A stretch of DNA of 9,786 nt from an uncultured Collinsella sp. (GTDB taxonomy: Bacteria; Actinomycetota; Coriobacteriia; Coriobacteriales; Coriobacteriaceae): assembly GCA_900752275.1 (NCBI GenBank), contig CAADUS010000087.1, positions 1 through 9,786 on the forward strand. The letters are read 5' to 3'. Below the pieces are notes generated by a model. It worked only from the letters and a program-made list of their open reading frames with translations, was not told where the DNA came from and did no database searches. The position numbers and the translations under genes are program-made. This document shows positions 1 to 5,670 of this stretch, one piece after another; the stretch's first letter is position 1, and every line of letters begins with the position of its first letter.

Positions 1-1856
1 AAGCTGAGAATTAGGGAGCGCTTTGGCTCGGTATAGGAAAGTGGGACAAGCGTCTCGCGTTTACGCGACTCCAGGCGCAGGCCAGAATCCGCCGGTTGTA
101 CGCCGCGGCGAAGCTCACATGCCGGATCGTCGATATTGGGTGCCGTGGTATCGCGCACCAAGACATCTTTGATCATGAGCTTGGGCTTCACACGTCCCTG
201 CCAATGCTCGGCTACGGCCTCGAACACCAAATCGACGGCGCTATCGCAATTGATGAGCTTATCGATCTGCGGCACGCGGAACATAATGGCCGGCACACTC
301 GCGGCTCCATCCGTCGCCACGAAGCGCATGTGCTCGCCGGTCTTACCCACCACGGCGCGATCACACATCGTCACGCCCTCGGCAGCCAGCAGCGGCACCT
401 TATTACCCTGGCCAAACGGCTCAAGGCGGGAAATCTGCTCGATGGTCTCGATATTCAATTCGGAAAGGTCGACCGTGGCGGCAACCTCGTCGGTGTCCTC
501 AAAGTCCTCGGCGGGAAGCTCGGACAACACAGCGGAAAGACGTCGACGAAACTCATCGAGCTTAGATGCCTCGACGGTCACGCCCACCGCACCGGCATGT
601 CCGCCGCGGCGAATCAGCAGGTCGGAACAGCGCTCGACGGCTTCGAACAGGTTGACCTTGCCCACCGAGCGACCCGAGCCACGTGCTATACCGTCCTCGA
701 TAGAGAAGAGCAACGCCGGCACGTGATATCGGTTGGTGAGGCGGCTCGCCACGATGCCCTTAACGCCCTCGTGCCAGCCTTCGCCGCCCACGACAATCGC
801 GCGCCCGCCATCATAGGTCTCCTCGACCTTTGCCATGGCATCGCGCGTGAGCTCCGCCTCAATCTCGCGACGCTGACGGTTGATCTCCTCGAGCTCGGCA
901 GCCAGCGCGCTTGCCTCGATAGGATCGCGGGCAAGCAGCAGGTCGAGCGCCAGCTTGGGATCGGCCATGCGGCCGGCGGCGTTTAAGCGGGGAATGAGCG
1001 AAAACGACAGGCCGTCGGCCGTAATGGTAGAAAGGTCGGCCTTGGCAAGTGCGGCAAGCGCGATATAGCCGGGACGGGCCGTCACGCGCATCTGCTGGAT
1101 GCCCTCGGCGACCAGCGCGCGATTCTCGGGCGTGAGCGGCATCATGTCGGACACGGTGCCCAGCGCCGCGACCTCTATCAGCGAACGCCAATACGACGGC
1201 TTGCCCAAACGCTCACCCAGGACCTGCACCAGCTTGAGCGCCACGCCGGCGCCGGCAAGTTCACGCGAAGGACCCTCATCCTCGAGCTTAGGGTCGGTCA
1301 GGGGCACGCCCTGCGGCACCTGGTCGGACGGCTCATGGTGGTCCGTAACCACCAGATCGATTCCCAGGCTCTCCAGATAGGAGACCTCCTCCTTAGCCGC
1401 GATACCGTTATCGACGGTCACGATCAGATTGGGTTGGGCAAGCTCGTTAACGCGGTCGAGCGCCGCGCGCGAAAGGCCATAACCCTCGTCAAAGCGGTGC
1501 GGAATAAACGGTGTGACATTGGCGCCAAACGTTCGCAGCGCCTCGGTCAACAGACAAGTCGACGTAATGCCATCGACGTCAAAATCACCAAAGACGGCGA
1601 TGCGTTCGCGGTTGCGGATGGCGCGCTCGACACGATCGGCAACAACCGACATGCCCGGAATGACGAGCGGATCGGCCCAGTCGCGATCGAGCGAAGGCGT
1701 CAAAAATAGCTGTCCTTCCTCAATCGAGGCAATGCCGTGCGCAACCATAATGCGCGCCACCAGCCCGGGTATGCCCAGACCAGCCGAAAGCTCCTTTTCG
1801 AGCTCGGGATTTTGCTGAGCGACCGCCCAGCGATGCGTCGTCTTAAGCGATGACAT
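1..1856 (-). CDS. recJ: Single-stranded-DNA-specific exonuclease RecJ, 5' part (C-terminus beyond left edge)
   Basis: RecJ is a 5'-to-3' single-strand DNA exonuclease acting in recombinational and mismatch repair. It belongs to the DHH phosphoesterase family and uses divalent metal. Reading down from the ATG at 1854-1856, the visible 618 residues show the family motifs in order: DFDVDG (residues 91-96), VDNG (148-151), TDHHEP (171-176), GTVSD (233-237), PRLNAAGRM (289-297), then the DHHA1-domain motifs GWHEG (360-364), GSGRS (393-397) and RGGHAG (417-422). An OB-fold-like region should follow to about residue 560. The frame stays open to base 1, so the protein is longer than the roughly 577 residues of E. 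coli RecJ and carries a C-terminal extension, as in many Gram-positive homologues. No alternative ATG lies just upstream in frame, and the N-terminal HRWAV fits the family. A G-rich stretch (minus-strand GGGGGTGGG) precedes the start. The assignment is secure; the extension's content cannot be seen. Confidence 0.95.
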   Translation of the reverse strand, partial: MSSLKTTHRWAVAQQNPELEKELSAGLGIPGLVARIMVAHGIASIEEGQLFLTPSLDRDWADPLVIPGMSVVADRVERAIRNRERIAVFGDFDVDGITSTCLLTEALRTFGANVTPFIPHRFDEGYGLSRAALDRVNELAQPNLIVTVDNGIAAKEEVSYLESLGIDLVVTDHHEPSDQVPQGVPLTDPKLEDEGPSRELAGAGVALKLVQVLGERLGKPSYWRSLIEVAALGTVSDMMPLTPENRALVAEGIQQMRVTARPGYIALAALAKADLSTITADGLSFSLIPRLNAAGRMADPKLALDLLLARDPIEASALAAELEEINRQRREIEAELTRDAMAKVEETYDGGRAIVVGGEGWHEGVKGIVASRLTNRYHVPALLFSIEDGIARGSGRSVGKVNLFEAVERCSDLLIRRGGHAGAVGVTVEASKLDEFRRRLSAVLSELPAEDFEDTDEVAATVDLSELNIETIEQISRLEPFGQGNKVPLLAAEGVTMCDRAVVGKTGEHMRFVATDGAASVPAIMFRVPQIDKLINCDSAVDLVFEAVAEHWQGRVKPKLMIKDVLVRDTTAPNIDDPACELRRGVQPADSGLRLESRKRETLVPLSYTEPKRSLILS

Positions 1857-1864
1857 AGGCGCCC

Positions 1865-1879
1865 ACCCCCGATAGGGGT
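1865..1879 (-). promoter_or_regulatory. Hairpin overlapping the recJ ribosome binding site
   Basis: ACCCC at 1865-1869 is complementary to GGGGT at 1875-1879 with a 5-base loop, and CC at 1863-1864 can pair with GG at 1881-1882 across a bulge. In the recJ transcript the G-run that would act as the Shine-Dalgarno sequence lies inside this stem, 9-13 bases before the ATG. It may limit recJ translation, but the stem is short and could be incidental. Confidence 0.3.
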
Positions 1880-1964
1880 AGGTCGCCGCGATACCTCTCA
1901 CGGTTCATAGCGATGAGTCCTCTGTGTATGCCCGCTTCGGCAGGCAGATCTGTTGAACGAATTT

Positions 1965-1970
1965 ATTATA
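1965..1970 (-). promoter_or_regulatory. Candidate -10 element for recJ
   Basis: The minus strand reads TATAAT here, a perfect sigma-70 -10 hexamer, about 109 bases upstream of the recJ start. No good -35 match is found 16-18 bases further upstream (GGCTCT at the 17-base spacing), and no extended TG motif is present. It would give an untranslated leader of roughly 100 bases. It sits in an A/T-rich pocket in otherwise G/C-rich DNA, which supports a promoter but could also produce the match by chance. Confidence 0.35.
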
Positions 1971-2132
1971 CCGTGCGGCACGGACGCAGAGCCTCGCAGC
2001 ACGCCGTGGTTTCGGTAAACGATGCCGGTAATACCCTCGAAATAATCGGGCATTTCTGACGCACGGACGCATGCGAGCGTCTAGCATATCCATTCAAAAC
2101 GGATTCACGAGCAAAGGGAGTCACAAGAGCAT

Positions 2133-3131
2133 ATGAAGCAATGGGTTGGACTGGGAAAGTTCCTCGCGGGGCATATGCAGGTCATCGTTCCGATTTGCGT
2201 AACGCTCGGCGTGCTCTTTCCCCAGCAGATCGGCATACTTAAGCCCATCGTTCCCGCCCTCTTCGCCTTTATGACATTCCAAGGTGCGCTCAGCAACACC
2301 TTCCACCAGGTAGCCGAGGTGTTCCGCCGTCCCCTGCACCTGATTTTGGCGCTGCTTGTCTCGGCGGTGCTTATTCCCATTGCAGCCTATGCCATGGGAT
2401 CGCTGTTCTTTGGCTCCAACCCCAACCTTGTCTGCGGCATCGTCCTCGAGTACAGCGTGCCTGTGGCAGTCACTGCCTTTATGTGGATTAGCATGTTCGG
2501 CGGCAACGGCCCGCTCGCGCTCACCATTATCCTGACGTCCTCGGTTATCTCGCCTGTGACGATTCCGTTCACGCTGAAGCTCTTGCTAGGTGCCACCGTC
2601 TCGATCGATGTGCCAAGCATGGTGCAGGACATGGCCTTTATGATCGCCATCCCCGCCGTGCTCGGCATCGTGATCAACGAGCTCACGCGTGGATGGGGAC
2701 ACGAGAAGCTCTCCCCCGCGCTCTCGCCCGCCTGCAAGTTCATGATGATGGGCGTCATCGCGTCCAACTCCACCGCTATGAGCGAGTACGTGCTGCACGT
2801 GAACGTGGTGCGCCTAGAAGTCGCCCTCTTTATTTTGACCTTCGCCATCAGCGGCTTTGTCGTCGGTTTTCTGGTCGCCCGTGCGCTCCATCTGCCATAT
2901 AGCGAGACGACTACCATGTGCTTTACCTGCGGCATGCGTAACATCTCTTCGGGCGCCGTCATCGCTACGCAGTACTTTCCAGGCGAAGTCGTGTTTCCCG
3001 TCATGTGCGGAACGCTGTTTCAGCAGATACTCGCCTCGCTTATCGGGCATCTCTTTGAGCGTCTGACCGGCGAGGAGCGCGCCGCCCAGCGCAAGCGGGT
3101 CGAGGCCGGCCGCGACGCCATGGCACGCTAG
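2133..3131 (+). CDS. BASS-family (bile acid:Na+ symporter-like) membrane transporter
   Basis: This 332-residue polytopic membrane protein resembles the bile acid:sodium symporter (BASS, SBF domain) superfamily. Hydrophobic segments fill nearly the whole chain, consistent with about nine or ten transmembrane helices, and only the last 25 or so residues form a charged cytoplasmic-type tail. The motif CGMRNISSG (266-274) matches the conserved GMRN-type segment in the second half of the fold, and EYSVPVAVTAF (about 107-117) lies in the first half. Bacterial relatives move organic anions such as bile acids, pantoate or keto acids, usually with Na+. The substrate cannot be told from sequence, so a bile acid role should not be assumed. 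The start has AAGGGAG at 2115-2120, a rather long 12 bases upstream. It is a single gene, divergent from recJ and convergent with the DUF4931 gene 30 bases away. Confidence 0.85.
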   Translation: MKQWVGLGKFLAGHMQVIVPICVTLGVLFPQQIGILKPIVPALFAFMTFQGALSNTFHQVAEVFRRPLHLILALLVSAVLIPIAAYAMGSLFFGSNPNLVCGIVLEYSVPVAVTAFMWISMFGGNGPLALTIILTSSVISPVTIPFTLKLLLGATVSIDVPSMVQDMAFMIAIPAVLGIVINELTRGWGHEKLSPALSPACKFMMMGVIASNSTAMSEYVLHVNVVRLEVALFILTFAISGFVVGFLVARALHLPYSETTTMCFTCGMRNISSGAVIATQYFPGEVVFPVMCGTLFQQILASLIGHLFERLTGEERAAQRKRVEAGRDAMAR

Positions 3132-3159
3132 ACTGCCCGCATTACACGGGTGTTAGTCT
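3130..3159. terminator. Weak two-way hairpin between convergent genes
   Basis: AGACT at 3130-3134 pairs with AGTCT at 3155-3159, and CCCG at 3136-3139 pairs with CGGG at 3147-3150 around a 7-base loop, with an asymmetric internal bulge between the two stems. It fills the 30-base gap between the transporter stop and the stop of the convergent DUF4931 gene. Neither strand shows a proper U-run, so it is a poor intrinsic terminator; it is listed because of its position. Confidence 0.3.
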
Positions 3160-3161
3160 TG

Positions 3162-3959
3162 CTATGCGAGCGTTTCCAGGTGCGCACGCAGGCGCTCGGC
3201 ATCGATATCGAGCGTTGTCTCGGCATTGACCTGGGCCAAACGATAGCCGACAAAGTAGGGCGAAACCACCCAACGCGGCAGTGCCTTGGCAATGGTCCGA
3301 CCGCCCAGGTGATAGAAGAACAAGTTGTACGACTCTGCGCGACCACCGTGGTGCTCGTTCAGGATATAGCGCAGAGCTACCTGGATCGCATCGGCGAAGA
3401 GATCCGTCTCGGCTTGATCTCGCATGTCATCGCTGGCGGCGATTCCCTGCGGGGCTGAAACATTGACCTCAAAGAATCCCATGATCGGTTCGGTTGAGAT
3501 GTTGACCGCGATTCTCCCCTGTTGCCAGACATTGATGCCTTCGAAATTGGCGGAAGTCAGCGAAGCATAGCCGTCTTCCTGCTCCAAACCCACAATCTGC
3601 ATGTGCGGATGAACGAGACTGCCGCCCGAGAGCGGACCCTTGTTCTTGTACATGAGCACGCTTCGATACTGCTGTGAATCGATCATCTGCTGCCAGCAAC
3701 CCAGGGCAAACCTCATTACATGGTGGAGTTCATCCGACTCATAGGTCACCAGGTCTGCGTCGTGGTCGGCCGACTCGATCAGCACGGTTTGACGGGTGGC
3801 GCGCAGGGTTTTGAACTTATTCTCGAGCCAGATGCAGTCACCGTCGCGCCGAATGATATTGGCGAGCCCCTCGGTATCGCAAAAGGGGCACGCGGTGCCA
3901 GGGCGCCGGTTGTCGTCGGGCTTACCGCTCGCCTGTTGAACGTCAAATACCAGCGCCAC
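3162..3959 (-). CDS. DUF4931 / galactose-1-phosphate uridylyltransferase-like HIT-superfamily protein
   Basis: This 265-residue protein has the layout of the GalT branch of the HIT superfamily. A CPFC zinc-type motif sits at 24-27, ADHDADL at 64-70 (H66 lines up with GalT's third zinc ligand), YKNKGPLSGGS at 104-114 and HPHMQ at 117-121. By analogy with GalT, H117 would bind zinc and H119 would be the nucleophile that forms a nucleotidyl-histidine. At 265 residues it is shorter than classical GalT (about 350), and its overall form fits the uncharacterised family DUF4931. A nucleotidyl transfer or hydrolase reaction on a sugar phosphate or nucleotide is likely, but the substrate is unknown. 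The start codon is GTG, supported by a GGAGG eight bases upstream inside the end of cutC. It lies 3 bases after cutC, so the two genes almost certainly share a transcript. Confidence 0.8.
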   Translation of the reverse strand: MALVFDVQQASGKPDDNRRPGTACPFCDTEGLANIIRRDGDCIWLENKFKTLRATRQTVLIESADHDADLVTYESDELHHVMRFALGCWQQMIDSQQYRSVLMYKNKGPLSGGSLVHPHMQIVGLEQEDGYASLTSANFEGINVWQQGRIAVNISTEPIMGFFEVNVSAPQGIAASDDMRDQAETDLFADAIQVALRYILNEHHGGRAESYNLFFYHLGGRTIAKALPRWVVSPYFVGYRLAQVNAETTLDIDAERLRAHLETLA

Positions 3960-3962
3960 GGG

Positions 3963-4640
3963 TTACGCCTCCAACGACACGATCTTGGTGCCATGGAGCT
4001 CGGAGACGCCCAATGCCACCGCCACGGTATCGCGGTTGGCCGTGGAAATGCCGCCGCCGGGAAGGATGGCCAGGCGGTCGCCCGCATACTCGACAAGACG
4101 CGATAGGTGCTCCAGATTGTCCTCGATCGGCGTTCCGGCAGCACCACCATGCGTCAGGATACGCGTGATGCCGCAGTCGGCGAGCGTGTCAATGGCATCC
4201 AACTGAGCCTCAGGCGAGAGCTGGTCAAACGCCATGTGGAAGGTAATATCGATGGGTCCGCGCTTGCACTCCTCGGTCGCGCAGCCCGCGGCCATCACGA
4301 GGGCGCCCAACGTAAGCTCGTCGAGCGCCCATCCGCCGGCACAAGGCTTGCAACAGCCAAAGACCAAGCCGTCGGCGCCGGCGCTCACGGCAAGGCCCAG
4401 GTCCATCTCCATCATGCGCAGCTCGTCCTGGTTGTAATGAAAGTCACCGCCACGCGGGCGAATCATGCACATCACTCGCGCATCATGCTCGTGAGCATAG
4501 CTGACCGCAGCGCTGATAACGCCGGCCGAGGGCGTGGTACCACCGACGGCAAGGTTGTCGCACAGCTCGATGCGCCTTGCACCGGCATCGATAGCCGCCG
4601 GCACCCGCTCAAAGTTCTCGGCACAAAACTCGTACAGCAT
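3963..4640 (-). CDS. cutC: CutC family protein (TIM-barrel, 'copper homeostasis')
   Basis: This is a 225-residue CutC-family protein. Diagnostic segments are ELCDNLAVGGTTPS (25-38), MIRPRGGDFHY (59-69), TFHMAFD (133-139), ILTHGGAA near 161-168 and a late LPGGGI; the family folds as a TIM barrel. I place the start at the ATG 4638-4640 (MLYEFCAENF) rather than 13 codons upstream, because CutC proteins begin near this point and a G-rich stretch (CTGGGGG) lies about 8-9 bases ahead. The name comes from a copper phenotype in E. coli that was later traced to the small RNA MicL transcribed from that locus, so a copper role is unproven. This copy is rich in cysteine: nine in all, with C96, C97, C100, C120 and C125 clustered. 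It is the first gene of an operon with the GalT-like gene. Confidence 0.92.
   Translation of the reverse strand: MLYEFCAENFERVPAAIDAGARRIELCDNLAVGGTTPSAGVISAAVSYAHEHDARVMCMIRPRGGDFHYNQDELRMMEMDLGLAVSAGADGLVFGCCKPCAGGWALDELTLGALVMAAGCATEECKRGPIDITFHMAFDQLSPEAQLDAIDTLADCGITRILTHGGAAGTPIEDNLEHLSRLVEYAGDRLAILPGGGISTANRDTVAVALGVSELHGTKIVSLEA
3968..3972 (-). promoter_or_regulatory. Shine-Dalgarno fixing the GTG start of the DUF4931 gene
   Basis: The minus strand reads GGAGG, eight bases before the GTG at 3957-3959. It lies within the last codons of cutC, which indicates translational coupling and supports GTG as the true start. Confidence 0.7.
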
Positions 4641-4696
4641 AGATAGACCCCCAGATGACAAACGTTTTCCGATGGGCATTGTCGCACGCCCCCATG

Positions 4697-4765
4697 AAGT
4701 TGCGGTGGAATAGGGACTCTTTTGGCCTCTGAGACTCCCATTTAGTCCCTATTCCACCGCAACTT
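4697..4765. repeat. Perfect 22-bp inverted repeat with 25-base centre
   Basis: The 22 bases at 4697-4718 (beginning AAGTTGCGGTGG) are exactly complementary to 4744-4765 (ending CCACCGCAACTT). The 25-base centre 4719-4743 is not strongly structured. There is no U-run next to either arm, so it does not look like an intrinsic terminator. It starts 57 bases upstream of the cutC ATG. Possible identities are a dispersed intergenic palindrome (REP- or MITE-like), an mRNA-stabilising hairpin or a regulatory site; the sequence alone does not decide. Confidence 0.85.
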
Positions 4766-4813
4766 AAAGGGGGCAGAACCAAAGTAACGCCGCAGGCAGA
4801 GGACGGACAGCGA

Positions 4814-4913
4814 GCGGGCACCAGAGCGAACAAATTGGCATGAAAAGAGGGCGGCATAGACCTTCTGGTCATGCCGCCCTCTTTGAATGACAAGTTGTCG
4901 CTCTGGTGCCCGC
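4814..4913. repeat. 100-base near-continuous long hairpin
   Basis: The two halves pair almost end to end: 4814-4829 with 4898-4913 (16 bp), 4831-4833 with 4895-4897, 4835-4837 with 4891-4893, 4839-4841 with 4887-4889, 4844-4857 with 4871-4884 (14 bp) and 4859-4862 with 4867-4870, closed by the loop TTCT. That makes about 43 pairs, broken only by single-base bulges at 4830 and 4858 and four mismatched positions. The inner part alone looks like a terminator; the outer arms are far more than a terminator needs. Confidence 0.85.
4843..4884 (-). terminator. Probable intrinsic terminator of the liv operon
   Basis: On the minus strand a 14-bp G/C-rich stem (GAGGGCGGCAT paired with ATGCCGCCCTC plus flanking A/T pairs), with a further 4-bp inner stem, ends in TTTT at 4846-4843. 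It lies 73 bases past the livF stop. The U-run is only four long and is partly in the stem, so termination may be incomplete. The plus strand has a similar stem followed by TTT and could act in the other direction. Confidence 0.65.
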
Positions 4914-4925
4914 GCAGCGTCGACT

Positions 4926-4953
4926 GTTCCGCCGTTCGGTAGAACGGCGGAAC
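4926..4953 (-). terminator. 12-bp perfect hairpin just after livF
   Basis: GTTCCGCCGTTC at 4926-4937 pairs perfectly with 4942-4953 around a 4-base loop (GGTA on plus, TACC on minus). It begins only 3 bases after the livF stop codon. There is no U-run downstream on the minus strand, so it may block 3'-to-5' RNA decay or assist the terminator further on rather than terminate by itself. Confidence 0.6.
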
Positions 4954-4956
4954 CTC

Positions 4957-5670
4957 CTAGCCACCCAGATAGGCCTTGCGGACGTTATCGTCGTGCAGGA
5001 GCTCTTGGCCCGTGCCGGTCATGGTGATCTTGCCGGTCTCGAGCACGTAGCCGCGCGTGGCGATCGAGAGCGCCATCTGTGCGTTCTGCTCGACCAGAAG
5101 CACCGTGGTGCCGGCCTTGTGCAGGTCCTCGACAATCTGGAAGATCTGCTCAATCAGAATCGGCGCCAGGCCCATGGAAGGCTCGTCGAGCATGAGCAGC
5201 TTGGGGTTACTCATAAGGGCGCGCCCCATAACGAGCATCTGCTGCTCGCCGCCCGAAAGGGTGCCGGCGATCTGTCGACGGCGCTCCTTAAGGCGCGGGA
5301 ACTGCTCGTAGACGTGCTCCAGGCCCGGAGCAACCGTGGACTTGGGCTGTGTATAGGCGCCCATCTCCAGGTTCTCCTCGACCGTCATCTGCAAAAAGGC
5401 GCGACGGCCCTCGGGGACCTGTGCCAGGCCCTTACCCACCAGCTTATCGGCAGGCGTATGGGTAATGTCCTCGCCCATAAACTTGATAGAACCGGTCTTG
5501 GAACGCAGCAGGCCCGAGACGGTCTTGAGCGTCGTGGACTTACCGGCACCGTTCGCACCGATCAGAGCCACGATCTCGCCCTCGTTGACGTTAAAGGAGA
5601 TGTCCTTGATGGCGTGGATAGCGCCGTACCAGACGTTGATGTTGTAGACGGAAAGCATCGGCTCTGCCAT
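4957..5670 (-). CDS. livF: Branched-chain amino acid ABC transporter, ATPase LivF
   Basis: This 237-residue ABC ATPase is one of the two nucleotide-binding subunits powering the liv importer at the inner face of the membrane. Walker A is GANGAGKST (38-46), the ABC signature is LSGGEQQ (138-144) and Walker B is LLMLDEP (158-164). The switch region reads LVEQNAQMAL, so the usual H-loop histidine is replaced as is normal in LivF proteins; this, the length and the ending GYVLETGKI distinguish it from LivG. The ATG directly abuts the livG stop (TAA then ATG, no gap) and has AAGGGGGAG six bases upstream inside livG, so translation is probably coupled. It is the last gene of the operon. Confidence 0.95.
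   Translation of the reverse strand: MAEPMLSVYNINVWYGAIHAIKDISFNVNEGEIVALIGANGAGKSTTLKTVSGLLRSKTGSIKFMGEDITHTPADKLVGKGLAQVPEGRRAFLQMTVEENLEMGAYTQPKSTVAPGLEHVYEQFPRLKERRRQIAGTLSGGEQQMLVMGRALMSNPKLLMLDEPSMGLAPILIEQIFQIVEDLHKAGTTVLLVEQNAQMALSIATRGYVLETGKITMTGTGQELLHDDNVRKAYLGG

Larger units (their letters stand above)
1857..2132. other. Divergent spacer between recJ and the BASS transporter
   Basis: This 276-base spacer should hold both promoters. Besides the recJ -10 candidate it contains a hairpin at 1929-1946 (TGCC and GC pairing across a TTCG loop with one C/A mismatch), an 11-base direct repeat GCACGGACGCA at 1978-1988 and 2061-2071, and a short inverted repeat GACGC/GCGTC at 2066-2070 and 2077-2081. 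AATAAT at 2041-2046 is a possible plus-strand -10 for the transporter but has no recognisable -35. Confidence 0.5.
4641..4956. other. 316-base spacer dominated by inverted repeats
   Basis: No convincing gene lies here. From the livF side the spacer holds a 12-bp perfect hairpin (4926-4953), a long 100-base hairpin including the probable liv operon terminator (4814-4913), a 48-base linker (4766-4813), a perfect 22-bp inverted repeat (4697-4765) and the 56-base cutC leader (4641-4696). I could not identify a clear -35/-10 pair for cutC, although a promoter is expected here. Confidence 0.8.

Noticed and set aside
96..986. A 296-codon plus-strand open frame inside recJ
   Set aside because: It is the antisense shadow of the RecJ frame, which carries all family motifs.
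1905..2093. A 62-codon minus-strand open frame upstream of recJ
   Set aside because: Arginine-rich product with no family resemblance, no good ribosome site seen, and it spans the likely recJ promoter and both spacer repeats.
2133..3131. A bile salt modification or uptake locus
   Set aside because: The family name suggests it and a gut origin is plausible, but the BASS superfamily has many substrates and no bile acid enzyme gene is nearby.
4609..4893. A 94-codon minus-strand open frame between livF and cutC
   Set aside because: It starts inside the long hairpin and runs through the perfect 22-bp inverted repeat into cutC in another frame; the product has no recognisable features.
4641..4956. 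A possible CRISPR array or riboswitch in the hairpin-rich spacer
   Set aside because: The repeats are inverted, not regularly spaced direct repeats, and I recognise no riboswitch or T-box core motif.
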